The notes: generated by a model not told the origin, from the letters alone. Positions 51,053 to 60,466 are shown, counted from the first letter of the stretch. The stretch is DNA of 64,000 nt from CAZSAT01 sp964604675 (GCA_964604675.1 CAZSAT010000008.1:1-64000); one strand, 5' to 3'. Translations and numbers: made by a program.

Positions 51053-52261
51053 GTGGCTCAGGTTCGTCCCTTCCGAGGCGTGCGCGCTCGTCCGGATCTC
51101 GCGCGCGATGTCGTCGCGCCGCCCTACGACGTGCTCGACGAAGCGGAGGCTCGCGCGATCGTGGCTCGCAACCCTCGGAGCTTCCTCCGGGTCACCCGGC
51201 CCGAGGTCAACCTGCCGGTCGGCGTGGACGCCCACGGCACCGAGGCTTACGCCGCGGCGCGCGAGGCGCTGCTCGGCATGCTGGACGACGGCACGCTGGT
51301 GCAGGACGACGAGCCGTGCTTCTACCTGTACGGGCAGAGGATGGGCACGCACGTGCAGACGGGGCTGCTCGCCGTGTGCAGCACCGCTGAGTACGACGCC
51401 GGCATCGTGAAGAAGCACGAGTACACCCGCCCGGACAAGGAGCAGGACCGGGTGGATCACATCCTGCAGAGCGGCGCTCAGACCGGGCTGGTCTTCCTGA
51501 CCTACCGGCAGACCGAAGGCCTCGCCACGCTGTTGTCGCGGCCCTCGGAGCTGCCGCTGTACGCGATCACCACCGACGATGGGGTGGAGCACGTGTTGTG
51601 GCGGGTCGACGCCCCCGAGACCGTGGCTGCGATCTCCCAGGCCTTCGACGCTGCAGGGGATCTGTACATCGCCGACGGGCACCACCGCTCCGCCGCGGCC
51701 TCTCGTGTGGCCGCCGAGCTGGGCGACGGCCCGGCCCGCTGGTTCCTGTGCGGCATCTTCCCCGACGACCAGCTCCAGGTGCTCGCCTACAACCGGCTGG
51801 TGGCCGACCTGAACGGGCACAGCGCGGAGGCCCTCCGCGCAGCGGTGGGGGAGCACTTCGCTGTGGCCCCCATCGGCACGGGCGTGCCCGCCGAGCGGGG
51901 CCACGTGCACATGTTCCTGGGCGATCGGTGGTGGCGCCTCGTGCGGCGCCCGTCCACCGCCAGCAGCGATCCGGTGGCCGACCTGGACGTGGCGGTTCTC
52001 CAGCACACCGTGCTCGAGCCTCTGTTGGGGATCCGTGACCCTCGGCGGGACACGCGCATCCGCTTCGTCGGCGGCATCCGCGGACCGGAGGCGCTGGAGC
52101 AGGCGGTGAGGGCCGGTGAGGCTGCGGTCGCCTTCCACCTGTTCCCCACGAGCCTCGACGAGCTGTTCGCCGTGGCGGACTCCGGCCAGGTGATGCCTCC
52201 AAAGTCCACCTGGTTCGAGCCGAAGCTTCGAGGTGGCGTGGTGGTGAACCGGCTCCGCTAG
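51053..52261 (+). CDS. DUF1015 family protein
   Basis: The protein has 402 residues. I chose the GTG at 51053 because GGAGG sits 5 nt upstream; a longer in-frame start at 51029 is possible. The start RPFRGVRARPDLARDVVAPPYDVL and DGHHRSAAA-type motif (IADGHHRSAAASRVA) are diagnostic of DUF1015, as is the C-terminal MPPKSTWFEPKLRGG. The family occurs near serine biosynthesis genes in many bacteria, but none is adjacent here. The biochemical role is unestablished. Confidence 0.92.
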   Translation: MAQVRPFRGVRARPDLARDVVAPPYDVLDEAEARAIVARNPRSFLRVTRPEVNLPVGVDAHGTEAYAAAREALLGMLDDGTLVQDDEPCFYLYGQRMGTHVQTGLLAVCSTAEYDAGIVKKHEYTRPDKEQDRVDHILQSGAQTGLVFLTYRQTEGLATLLSRPSELPLYAITTDDGVEHVLWRVDAPETVAAISQAFDAAGDLYIADGHHRSAAASRVAAELGDGPARWFLCGIFPDDQLQVLAYNRLVADLNGHSAEALRAAVGEHFAVAPIGTGVPAERGHVHMFLGDRWWRLVRRPSTASSDPVADLDVAVLQHTVLEPLLGIRDPRRDTRIRFVGGIRGPEALEQAVRAGEAAVAFHLFPTSLDELFAVADSGQVMPPKSTWFEPKLRGGVVVNRLR

Positions 52262-52264
52262 CCC

Positions 52265-53296
52265 TCAGAGCGAGCGCGCCAGCTCGATCCTCAGCACCAC
52301 GCCGCGGGTCTCGGCGACCGATGCCGCCTGGGCGAGGTCGGTGGCTTCGATCACGAGGTCCTGCTCGGCACCGTCCACGAGGACACGTGCCCACCACAGC
52401 TGCGGCTCGACCGGCTCGGGCTCGGCAGGAGCGCGCAAGGGAATGGGCTCGGCGACCGGTGCCACGCGCGGCGTCGCTGGAGCGCTGGTGGGAGGCTTGG
52501 GCAAGGGTGCCGAGCGCGCTTCGACGGGCTCGGGGCGGGGCTCGGGCACCGGGGTCGACGCGACCTGTGCCGGTGCGCGCTTCGGTGCGGCCGGGGGCTT
52601 CGGTTCGGCTGCGGGCTTCGAGGTTGCGGCGGGCTTGGTCGGCGTGATCACGCGGACCACCGAGTGGCGGCTGGTGGGACGGGCGCGCGCCGGGCGCGGC
52701 GCTGGTGTGGGCGCGGGGGGCTCCTCGGGACGGGCGTCGGTGTTCACGATGCGGCGACGTCGCCGCGGCGCGGCCGGTGCGGCCGGGAGCTCGGGTCCGG
52801 GGGCGCCCGGCAGGCGGGGCGCGCGACGCTCCACCGGGACCTCGTCGCGCTGCCGCTCCTGGGTGCGCCGGACCACGACCACGGTGTCGTCGTGCACGAC
52901 CCTTGGGCGCCGACGTGGGGCTGGAGGAGGTGTGGTCTCGACGGGCTGCTCGACCGGCTCCGGAGCCGGTTCCGGCGCGTCGACCGTCAGCGGTGGAGCG
53001 ACGGACTCCTTGACGAAGCCAGGAATCTCGCGACGGCGGCGCGCGCCTGCGATGACCTCGGTGGTGACGTCGATCCGCTCGGCAAGGGCGGCGTCGGGAG
53101 CCTTGCCCAGCAGGTGCACGATCGCGCGAAGCGATGGCGGCTCGGTCGTCAGGCCCGCCCGCTGGGCAGCCCGCCGGAGCCGACGCGCATTGGTGTCGTA
53201 GCGGCGTGCGAGCTCGCGCAGCGGGACGTCCCCGTAGTCCCTCACGAACTCTGGCCACCACGGCTCGCCCTCAGCGGAGCGGACCTCGTCGCTCAT
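52265..53296 (-). CDS. Low-complexity protein with helix-turn-helix-like N-terminus
   Basis: The protein has 343 residues from the ATG at 53296. Residues about 1-80 include a helical DNA-binding-like pattern (LRELARRYDTNARRLRRAAQRAGL). The middle (about 90-285) is a Pro/Ala/Arg-rich, probably disordered linker. The last 55 residues form a short beta/alpha domain (WWARVLVDGAEQDLVIEATDLAQAASVAETRG). I recognise no family. It is convergent with the DUF1015 gene and divergent from the MscS gene. Confidence 0.7.
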   Translation of the reverse strand: MSDEVRSAEGEPWWPEFVRDYGDVPLRELARRYDTNARRLRRAAQRAGLTTEPPSLRAIVHLLGKAPDAALAERIDVTTEVIAGARRRREIPGFVKESVAPPLTVDAPEPAPEPVEQPVETTPPPAPRRRPRVVHDDTVVVVRRTQERQRDEVPVERRAPRLPGAPGPELPAAPAAPRRRRRIVNTDARPEEPPAPTPAPRPARARPTSRHSVVRVITPTKPAATSKPAAEPKPPAAPKRAPAQVASTPVPEPRPEPVEARSAPLPKPPTSAPATPRVAPVAEPIPLRAPAEPEPVEPQLWWARVLVDGAEQDLVIEATDLAQAASVAETRGVVLRIELARSL

Positions 53297-53341
53297 CTTC
53301 CTCGCCCTTGGTGCCCCCAACGTTCCCCGTGCGACGACCGC

Positions 53342-53381
53342 TGTCAAGCGCCTTGACGGGATTGCCTGGCTTGCCTACGAG
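53342..53381. promoter_or_regulatory. Divergent promoter region with overlapping -35 boxes on an inverted repeat
   Basis: The perfect palindrome GTCAAG-CGC-CTTGAC (53343-53357) carries TTGACG on the plus strand (53353-53358) and TTGACA on the minus strand (53347-53342). On the plus strand TACGAG lies 17 nt further (53376-53381), a plausible -10 for the MscS gene starting at 53404. The minus-strand -10 is weak. Two back-to-back -35 elements on one operator-like palindrome would couple the two genes. Confidence 0.45.
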
Positions 53382-53403
53382 GGCGTGTCTCCAGGAGTTG
53401 CCG

Positions 53404-55062
53404 ATGTCGGCGTTGTTGGCCCTGTTTCTTGCGTTCGGTTCCGCCGCACTCGCGTCGCCACCCGAGCCGTCGTGCGCGTCCCCACGCAGCGCCGCTGACT
53501 CCTTGTTGGCCTGGCTGCAGCCCGACGACTGGGATCCTGTGCGCGCTGCTGCCTGCGTGCAGGAACCGGACGGGATGGAGGGGCAGGGGCCGGAGCTCGC
53601 GGTCTCGCTGAAGCAGGTGCTCGATGCCCGCGGGCACTGGGTGCCCGTGCCGTCGCTCTCCGACGAGCCCGACTACACCGACGAGGACGGCCGGGAGCTG
53701 GTGCCGCTGGTCGACGAGCTGCCAGAGGTCTACCTCGTCAAGGATGGCGACGACTGGCTCTACAGCGCGGAGACCATGGCCGCGGCGCCGCGTCTGCACG
53801 ACGAAACCTTCACCGGCTTCGTCGACGGGCTGAAGACCCGCGTGCCGCCATGGTCGTTCGGCGCCGTCGCGCTCTGGCAGCTGGTGTACGCGGCCGCCCT
53901 CGTCAGCGTGGGCCTGGGGGTGGGCTGGCTCGTCAACCTGTCGCTCCGGCAGCAGGTTGTCGTGCTGGTCCGGCGGCTGGGGCTGCCCTTCGACGCGAAG
54001 GCGTTCGCGCGCACCCGGCGCCCGCTCCGGTGGCTCGTCCTGGGCGTGATCGTGTATTGGGGCATCCCCGGCTTCCAGGGCACGATCGTCTTCACCCAGT
54101 TCGTGCAGTACTGCGCGCGGGCCCTGATCAGCCTGTCGGCCGTCTTCATCGCCATCCGCTGGATCGACGTGTACGCGGGCATCTTCGAGACCCGTGCCCG
54201 CAAGACCTCGACCCGCATGGACGACCAGCTCGTGCCCCTGCTCACCCGTGGCGCGAAGGTCGTGGTGGCTGCGCTCGGGGTGGTCTTCGTGTTGGAGAAC
54301 ACGCTGGAGGACGTCGGCAGCCTCATCGCCGGTCTCGGGATCGGTGGCCTCGCCATCGCCCTGGCCGCGCAGCAGACCCTCGCCAACCTGTTCGGCTCGT
54401 TGACGATCTTCCTCGACCGGCCGTTCCACGTGGGCGACTGGGTCGTGCTGCCCGGCGGAGTGGAGGGAACGGTCGAAGAGATCGGCTTCCGCTCCACGCG
54501 GGTGCGGACCTTCTACAACTCGGTGGTCACCGTGCCGAACGGCGACGTCGCCGGGGGCGTGTGCGACAACATGGGCGCTCGCGAATACCGTCGGTGCAAG
54601 GCCACCCTCGGCGTGACCTACGACACGCCGCCGGACGTGCTCGACGCCTTCGTGGTCGGCATCCGGGCGATCCTGAAGGCGAACCCGAAGGTCCGTCAGG
54701 ACGCCTACGAGGTGCACTTCCGGGACTTCGGTCCGTCGTCGCTCGACATCATGCTGTACTTCTTCTTCGACGTGCCGGACTGGCACCAGGAGCTCGAGGG
54801 GCGCTCGCAGGTGTTCCTGGAGATCCTGCGCCTGGCCGAGGAGCTGGGGGTGAAGTTCGCGTTCCCGAGCACCTCGCTCTACGTGGAGAGCACGCCGGAC
54901 CGGCCCATGCCGGCGCGCTCGCCCGTCACCGCCGACACGCTCCGCGAGCAGGTGACGGCCTTCGGTCCGGGCGGCGCGCGTGCCCGCCCCGGGGGTCCTC
55001 AGCTGGTCCCGCATGGCTTCCACGCCACCGCCGGTTCACAGCGCGGCGACAGCGGGGAGTGA
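53404..55062 (+). CDS. MscS-family mechanosensitive channel
   Basis: The protein has 552 residues. The ATG at 53404 follows AGGAG, and the signal peptide is MSALLALFLAFGSAALA. An extracytoplasmic domain (about 20-150) precedes three to four membrane segments (about 160-345). The pore-lining TM3 and MscS beta-domain are recognisable: GLGIGGLAIALAAQQTLANLFGSLTIFLDRPFHVGDWV, then EGTVEEIGFRSTRVRTFYNSVVTVPN. The C-terminal vestibule domain follows. It likely releases solutes on osmotic downshock. Confidence 0.93.
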   Translation: MSALLALFLAFGSAALASPPEPSCASPRSAADSLLAWLQPDDWDPVRAAACVQEPDGMEGQGPELAVSLKQVLDARGHWVPVPSLSDEPDYTDEDGRELVPLVDELPEVYLVKDGDDWLYSAETMAAAPRLHDETFTGFVDGLKTRVPPWSFGAVALWQLVYAAALVSVGLGVGWLVNLSLRQQVVVLVRRLGLPFDAKAFARTRRPLRWLVLGVIVYWGIPGFQGTIVFTQFVQYCARALISLSAVFIAIRWIDVYAGIFETRARKTSTRMDDQLVPLLTRGAKVVVAALGVVFVLENTLEDVGSLIAGLGIGGLAIALAAQQTLANLFGSLTIFLDRPFHVGDWVVLPGGVEGTVEEIGFRSTRVRTFYNSVVTVPNGDVAGGVCDNMGAREYRRCKATLGVTYDTPPDVLDAFVVGIRAILKANPKVRQDAYEVHFRDFGPSSLDIMLYFFFDVPDWHQELEGRSQVFLEILRLAEELGVKFAFPSTSLYVESTPDRPMPARSPVTADTLREQVTAFGPGGARARPGGPQLVPHGFHATAGSQRGDSGE

Positions 55063-55063
55063 C

Positions 55064-55867
55064 ATGCTGACCGAGGTGCGAGGGACCCGGCTCTGGGTCG
55101 AGGACAGCGGCGGTGAGGCCCCCATCATCGCGTTCAGCCACGGCCTGCTCTGGAGCGCGAAGATGTTCGACGTCCAACGAGCGGGCCTGGCCTCCGATCA
55201 CCGCATCGTCGCCTGGGACCATCGGGGCCAGGGCCGGAGCGAGGACGTTGCGGGGCGTACGGTGCCCATCGAGGACAACTACCAGGACGCCGTCACGCTG
55301 CTCGAGCACCTGGGGCGTCCCGTGCACTTCGTGGGCTTGTCGATGGGCGGCTTCGTGGGGCTGCGTCTGGCTGCGCGTCGGCCCGATCTGGTGCGATCGC
55401 TCGTGCTCATGTGCACCGCTGCGGATCCGGAGCCGGTGCAGAACCACCGGAAGTACCGCGCAATGGGCCTTGTCGCCCGACTGTTCGGCGTGCGCGCGGT
55501 CGCGTCGCGCGTGATGCCCATCCTGTTCGGGCAGGACTTCCTCGACGACCCGGAGCACGCCGAGGAGCGTGCGCGGTGGCGGCGCGAGCTGGTGGGCAAC
55601 CGCCGAAGCATCGTGAAGGCGGTGCTGGGCGTGGTGGAGCGGGAGGGCGTGGAGGGAGATCTCGCCGCCATCCGCTGCCCCACCCTGCTGCTGGCGGGCG
55701 AAGACGATCGGGCGATCGCCCGGCATCGGATGGAGGCGCTCCGTGCGGGGATCGAGGGAGCCGAGCTTCAGGTGGTGCCTCGGGCCGGCCACTCCCTCAG
55801 CGTGGAGCAGGGGTCGGTGGCCTTGGAGCACATGAGGCGCTTCTACGCGGGTCTCCTGGAGACCTGA
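55064..55867 (+). CDS. Alpha/beta hydrolase
   Basis: The protein has 267 residues. The nucleophile Ser93 lies in GLSMGG. The oxyanion region is AFSHGLLW, the acid Asp is in LLLAGEDDRAIA and the His in RAGHSLSVEQG, so the triad is complete. Its lid region (about 120-185) is typical of esterase, lactonase or peroxidase-type members. It starts 1 nt after the MscS stop, so they are probably co-transcribed. The substrate is unknown. Confidence 0.93.
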   Translation: MLTEVRGTRLWVEDSGGEAPIIAFSHGLLWSAKMFDVQRAGLASDHRIVAWDHRGQGRSEDVAGRTVPIEDNYQDAVTLLEHLGRPVHFVGLSMGGFVGLRLAARRPDLVRSLVLMCTAADPEPVQNHRKYRAMGLVARLFGVRAVASRVMPILFGQDFLDDPEHAEERARWRRELVGNRRSIVKAVLGVVEREGVEGDLAAIRCPTLLLAGEDDRAIARHRMEALRAGIEGAELQVVPRAGHSLSVEQGSVALEHMRRFYAGLLET

Positions 55868-55872
55868 CCCGG

Positions 55873-58347
55873 CTAGTCTCCGGTGTAGCCCAGGGCGCGC
55901 AGCGCGGCGGCGACCTCGGGGTCGAAGCCCTCCACCGCTTCGCCGACCGGGGTGGGCGCGATCCCGTAGGTGAGGGTGAGGCTTCGGCCGCCGGCTCGGC
56001 CGCGGAGGAGGGTGTGGCGTTGTCCGTCGGGCTCGGCATTCAGCTCAGCGCTCGGCGTCAGGGTCACGGTCTGGCGCCCGCTCACCGCCTCGATCACCAG
56101 GCCGTGGAAGTCCGCTGGGTCGCCCTGGGGCACCAGGTAGACCTCGCGGCTGCCCACCCAGCCCTTGTGGAAGGTGACGGTCACGCTCCTGCGTTCGGCG
56201 TCGAACTCCGCGGTCATCTTGCTCTTGAGCAAGGGGTCGTTGCCCAGGAACGCGCCGGCCAGTCCGTCGGGGTGCGTGATCGTGAGCACGAGATCCTGCT
56301 TGGGCGAGGAGCTCAGGCGACCGCCGTCGAGCCGCCAAGCCAGGTGGGTCTCGACGTCCATCGCGTCGCCGAACGCCACGCGAAGCTCGGGGAGGTTCGG
56401 CGTCTTCGAGGCGCGTACCTCGCCGGGGTCGGCCGCGACGTCGAAGACCTGCTCTTCACCGAGGTGGGTGGTCCACTTGGTGTCGCCCGAGAGCACCCCC
56501 CAGCGCTCACGCCCATAGAGGGGGCGGCCGAAGGCCAGATCGCGGTCCGCCAGCGCGCTGAGCTCGGCTGCTTCGCCGCGCATGGCTCCGATCAGCGATC
56601 GCCCCGTGGTGCCTTCCGTGCTGATGCCCAGGGCCTCGTAGAAGGTGGGCGCCACGTCGAGCAGCGACGCGTTCTCGGAGACCCGCCCGCCGGCGACGCC
56701 GGGGACCTTCACGATCAGGGGGACCCGGAGCAGCTCGTCGTAGAGGGTGTGGCCGTGCTCGAAGTCGTCGTGGTCCCAGAACTCCTCGCCGTGATCCGCG
56801 AACAGCACCACGGGCACGTCGTCGCCGAGGTCCTCGAGCAGGTCGGCGATCTGGTCGTCGAGGTAGGCCAGGTTCTGATCGTAGCGATCGATCAGCCACT
56901 GGCGCACGCCTTCCTGGTCCTTGCGGGCGGCCTTCAGGATGCTGTTGCGCAGGGCGCGGTCGCTCAGGCCGGCGGGCGGCTTCAGCGCGGCCCACTTCGT
57001 GCGGTAGGTGAGCGGTTCGGTGTAGGGCAGGTGCATGTCCATGACGTGCAGCATCACCACGGCATCGCGGTCGTCGTGGCGATCGAGGAAGTCCTCGAGC
57101 CGCTCGATCTGCTTCTCGGCCACCGGCCAGTTCACGCAGCTGTGCTCGGTCCAGCCGTCGGCCATCTCGAAGTTCGACGACAGGTAGATGTTGCCCACGA
57201 ACGCGCCAGTGGCCCAGCCCTGGGCGGCCAGCCGCTGGGGCAGCGTCTGATCCTCGCGCCAGAGCTCGGGTTGGCGGCCCGAGAGCGCGGTCCGGGTGCT
57301 CGGGAGGGTCCATGGAGCGACGCTGCGGGCGTTCTCGAAGACCACCGCATCCTGCGCCCAGGCGTCCAGACGGGGAGTGGTCGCGCGCTCGTAGCCGTAG
57401 CTGGACAGGTGGTCGGGCCGCAGCGTGTCGATGAAGACCAGCACGGCCCGCCGCGGATCGGAGACGGGGGTGTAGACGGTGGGCTCCGCCAGGAACACGT
57501 AGTCGAGCTGATCGTCTGGTCCGGGGTCGGTGCGGAGCGCGATCACCACCTTCTGGCCCGCCCACGCGGACAGGTCGAGCTTCCACGGTGTCCAGTCGCG
57601 CTCGGTGATCGTCCACTGCCCAGCGGACTCCCCGTCGATCTCGACGTGCAGGGTGGCGCCGTCACTGGCGATCCCCTCGGCCTGCTCGGGGGGGAGCAGC
57701 ACGCCCTCGGTGGAGAAGACACCGTTGGGCGGCACGGTGATCTGCCAGGCGGCCACCGCAGGGGCGGGGAGGAAGGCGCCGAAGCGGGTGTGCTCGTCGA
57801 GCTGCAGGCTGCGGAAGGCGAAGTCGTTGGGCTCCAGCCCCGAGGTGGCCAGGTTCAGCGCATCCTCGCGCTGGCGCCCCTTGGTCGAGCTGAGCTCGTA
57901 CATCGACGCATCGGGACGGCCGTCGTCGGCCGATCGCCGGATCTGGAGCGTCTGGGCCGTGTAGTCCCAGCTACCGTCGCGGAGGTCTCCGGCCGTGCCG
58001 TTGGCGAAGGGCATGCGGCGCTTGCCCATCCGGACGGCCATGCCCGGCTGCGCCGACGAGAAGAACAGGGCCCGTGGGCGGATCGGGAGAGGCGCCTCCC
58101 AGGTGCTCACCCCCTTCTTGGTCCGCGCGAGCTCGAAGGGCCCGACCACGGGCACCCAGTCGGGGGCCGGCGAGCCATGCGGACGGCTGCTCTCGGGGAG
58201 CTCGAGCGTCACGAGATCGTCGAGGTTCCGTGCGAGAGCGATCGCCGGAGGTGCCTCGCCGGTCGTCAGGGGATCGACAAGGGGCCCGTCGCCCCAGCCT
58301 TCGACGAGGCTGCAGGCGACGAGCCCCCATGCGAACAGGGTGTTCAA
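55873..58347 (-). CDS. Sulfatase/alkaline-phosphatase-fold lipoprotein
   Basis: The protein has 824 residues from a TTG. The start (MNTLFAWGLVAC) reads as a lipobox. After a beta-rich region (about 60-300) comes a sulfatase-fold domain: RAVLVFIDTLRPDHLSSYGYE with the metal Asp, then APWTLPSTRTALSG, DMHLPYTEP, and ADHGEEFWDH with metal ligands. Classic sulfatases have Cys or Ser in C/S-x-P-S/T-R for formylglycine; here the position is Thr, so a formylglycine is unlikely. The last 200 residues form a separate beta-rich tail. It closes the operon running from 60369. Confidence 0.84.
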   Translation of the reverse strand: MNTLFAWGLVACSLVEGWGDGPLVDPLTTGEAPPAIALARNLDDLVTLELPESSRPHGSPAPDWVPVVGPFELARTKKGVSTWEAPLPIRPRALFFSSAQPGMAVRMGKRRMPFANGTAGDLRDGSWDYTAQTLQIRRSADDGRPDASMYELSSTKGRQREDALNLATSGLEPNDFAFRSLQLDEHTRFGAFLPAPAVAAWQITVPPNGVFSTEGVLLPPEQAEGIASDGATLHVEIDGESAGQWTITERDWTPWKLDLSAWAGQKVVIALRTDPGPDDQLDYVFLAEPTVYTPVSDPRRAVLVFIDTLRPDHLSSYGYERATTPRLDAWAQDAVVFENARSVAPWTLPSTRTALSGRQPELWREDQTLPQRLAAQGWATGAFVGNIYLSSNFEMADGWTEHSCVNWPVAEKQIERLEDFLDRHDDRDAVVMLHVMDMHLPYTEPLTYRTKWAALKPPAGLSDRALRNSILKAARKDQEGVRQWLIDRYDQNLAYLDDQIADLLEDLGDDVPVVLFADHGEEFWDHDDFEHGHTLYDELLRVPLIVKVPGVAGGRVSENASLLDVAPTFYEALGISTEGTTGRSLIGAMRGEAAELSALADRDLAFGRPLYGRERWGVLSGDTKWTTHLGEEQVFDVAADPGEVRASKTPNLPELRVAFGDAMDVETHLAWRLDGGRLSSSPKQDLVLTITHPDGLAGAFLGNDPLLKSKMTAEFDAERRSVTVTFHKGWVGSREVYLVPQGDPADFHGLVIEAVSGRQTVTLTPSAELNAEPDGQRHTLLRGRAGGRSLTLTYGIAPTPVGEAVEGFDPEVAAALRALGYTGD

Positions 58348-58356
58348 GGTGCCGCT

Positions 58357-59736
58357 TCAGCGGCGGCGGCGAACCACGGCGCCCAGGCCGAGCAGCAGGC
58401 CGGCCATGCCGAAGCCGCCCACGGGGACCGTGGAGCAACCGCCGGTGGTCTCGGTGACGGTGACGGCGAGCTCGGCGGCGCCACCGCCGGCCGGGCCTTC
58501 CACCTCCAGGAGGATCGTGTAGTCGCCGGCCTCGGCGAACTCGATCTTGGGCGACCAGGCGCCGACGCGATCGATCTCGGTGCCGTTCTGCACGATCACC
58601 CAGGTGACCGCGTCGATGCAGCCGTAGGTGGTGACGTCGGTGAGGTTCACCATCTGCCACTGCAGGCCCGCGAGCGGCTCCGCCGAGAACTGCGGCTCCG
58701 GCGCAGTGCACACGAGCACGCTGGCCAGGTTCGACCAGCTGCTGGTGAACTCGCCGCACGCTTCGGTGGAACCGGAGACCTTGGCGCTCGGGGTGAACTG
58801 GCCCTGGCTCTCGTAGGTGTAGGGCGGGGCGAGATCGTCGGGAGCGGTGGCCGTGAACTCCTGGCCGTCGCCGTAGCGCCAGAACACCGACGTGATGTCC
58901 ACGGTGTCTTCCGCCTCGAGGTCGAACTCGACATCCAAGGGCGCGGCGCCGAAGGCGCTGGACGGGGTCTGGGTCACGCCGACGTAGGCGCCGTACAGCG
59001 ACTCGAAGTTCGACATGTCCTCGCTGTTGAGCGAGTTCGACCCGATGTCGCAGTTGTCGGCCGACCAGTACATGGTGGCTTCGAGGTGCGAGGTGTCGAG
59101 GCAGATGTCTTCCTGCTCGCAGGTGTGCGCCATGCCCCAGAGGTGACCGACCTCGTGGGTGGCGACCGCCTCGATGCTGTGGCCACCGGAGCAGTTGCCG
59201 GCCGCGATGTCCTCGGTGGTCTCCCAGGAGATGTTGTCGTTGAAGACGATGTCGGAGTCCTGCGCCTGCACGTAGGTCTCGTCGCCCAGGGTCTTCACGA
59301 CCGTGGAGGAGGGGATCGTGTAGGTGACGCCGAGGGTTCCGGTGCCGACGGTGTCGGCCGGGTCGTCCCAGTAGACCTTGCGGATGTAGTCGAAGTTGGC
59401 GCCTTCGTTGCCCGCGTCGAGGCCGTTGTAGGTGAACTCGATGTCGGAGCACTCGGCATCGTCGTACCGGACCCACTCGTCGCCGAGGATCTCGTCGCAG
59501 TAGGGGATCCACTTCCAGTTGCAGTAGCTCTTGATCACGACCTCTTCCTGGTAGAGGAGGCCGTTGTCGGGGTTCACCGAGTTGGGAAGGGAGTCTTCCT
59601 GGTACTCCTGCATCCACCAGTCGAGCGGGTAGTCGTCTTCAGGCGACCAGGCCCAGCCGGTGTGGTGGAAGCCGTCGTCCGCGAGAGCGGCGACGGGGAG
59701 CGTGAGTGCGACGAGGAGGAAGGGCAGGCGGCGCAT
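58357..59736 (-). CDS. Secreted metalloprotease (HExxHxxGxxH) with MYXO-CTERM-like tail
   Basis: The protein has 459 residues. A signal peptide (MRRLPFLLVALTLPVAALA) precedes a catalytic domain with HEVGHLWGMAH (His194, Glu195, His198 and His204), a matrixin/metzincin-type zinc site. Several cysteines may pair. Two or three beta-sandwich (PKD-like) domains follow (about 240-430). The C-terminus is a Cys-containing GGCSTVP, a hydrophobic stretch and RRRR, like the MYXO-CTERM surface-sorting tail. It lies 3 nt from the preceding gene's stop. Confidence 0.9.
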   Translation of the reverse strand: MRRLPFLLVALTLPVAALADDGFHHTGWAWSPEDDYPLDWWMQEYQEDSLPNSVNPDNGLLYQEEVVIKSYCNWKWIPYCDEILGDEWVRYDDAECSDIEFTYNGLDAGNEGANFDYIRKVYWDDPADTVGTGTLGVTYTIPSSTVVKTLGDETYVQAQDSDIVFNDNISWETTEDIAAGNCSGGHSIEAVATHEVGHLWGMAHTCEQEDICLDTSHLEATMYWSADNCDIGSNSLNSEDMSNFESLYGAYVGVTQTPSSAFGAAPLDVEFDLEAEDTVDITSVFWRYGDGQEFTATAPDDLAPPYTYESQGQFTPSAKVSGSTEACGEFTSSWSNLASVLVCTAPEPQFSAEPLAGLQWQMVNLTDVTTYGCIDAVTWVIVQNGTEIDRVGAWSPKIEFAEAGDYTILLEVEGPAGGGAAELAVTVTETTGGCSTVPVGGFGMAGLLLGLGAVVRRRR

Positions 59737-59739
59737 GGC

Positions 59740-60369
59740 TCACTTCACCCCGATCTGGAGGTGGTTGATGCTTCGGAGCTTGTCCGGATCGGCACCCGGA
59801 ATGGGCAGGCCGTCCCACCCGGCGGCGAGGTGCGCGTCCACGTCGTGACGGAAGTCGGCGACGTGCGTGCGTTCCGACGCTTCGGGGTGCGGGATGAAGC
59901 GGTGGTCGTAGGCGAGCTCGGGAGGCGGTGCGTAGCGCACGAGCATCTCGGTGGCGGTGTCGGGGTCCATCCGGACCGTGTACTTGCCCTGGAACATCCC
60001 GACCGGCTGGAGCAGGTCGGCGGTGGTCTCGAGGAACAGGACCGTCTCTTCACCGACGCTGAAGCGCGCGACGCTTCGGACGATGGAGAACTCGCTGCCG
60101 AGGTAGCCGCCCGGCTGGGAGATCACGACGTGGCTGAGCGTTTCGCCCTTCCAGGTCTGCGCGATCTCCACCTGGGCGTGGGTCCAGATGTAGCCGCGGT
60201 CGTCCTTCTCGGACCAGACCTCGGTGATCGTGCCGCGCACGACCAGGTCGGACGCGTCGGTCATCTGATCGACGGTGAGCGGGACGAGCACCGTGGCTTC
60301 GGCGGTCGGCGTCGCCACGGCGAGGCCGAGCGCGAGCCCGAGGGTCGTCATCCAGCGGGAAAGGGACAT
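59740..60369 (-). CDS. Secreted protein of unknown function, upstream of the metalloprotease
   Basis: The protein has 209 residues. The ATG at 60369 gives a signal peptide (MSLSRWMTTLGLALGLAVATPTAEA); a longer in-frame start to 60417 adds only Arg/Pro-rich sequence. The mature domain is beta-rich: LTVDQMTDASDLVVRGTITEVW, YIWTHAQVEIAQTWKG, then RFSVGEETVLFLET. It resembles a small secreted domain commonly next to metalloproteases in myxobacteria, but I do not recognise a named family. It is the first gene of the protease/sulfatase operon. Confidence 0.82.
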   Translation of the reverse strand: MSLSRWMTTLGLALGLAVATPTAEATVLVPLTVDQMTDASDLVVRGTITEVWSEKDDRGYIWTHAQVEIAQTWKGETLSHVVISQPGGYLGSEFSIVRSVARFSVGEETVLFLETTADLLQPVGMFQGKYTVRMDPDTATEMLVRYAPPPELAYDHRFIPHPEASERTHVADFRHDVDAHLAAGWDGLPIPGADPDKLRSINHLQIGVK

Positions 60370-60439
60370 CGTGTTCTGCCCTCTTGGTGCTAGGGAGTCG
60401 GCGCGGAGGCCAGGCAAAGGACGGGGGAAGATAGTCAGC

Positions 60440-60466
60440 GCCGCCTCATAGCGTCAAGGAGGCGGC
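60440..60466 (-). other. Hairpin between divergent genes
   Basis: GCCGCCTC and GAGGCGGC form an 8-bp stem with an 11-nt loop about 70 nt upstream of the minus-strand start at 60369. It could be a regulatory element for the protease operon. No promoter for that operon is clear. Confidence 0.35.

Noticed and set aside
55411..60393. A 1660-codon open frame on the plus strand.
   Set aside because: It overlaps the sulfatase-fold, metalloprotease and secreted genes on the minus strand, all with clear motifs; this frame has none.
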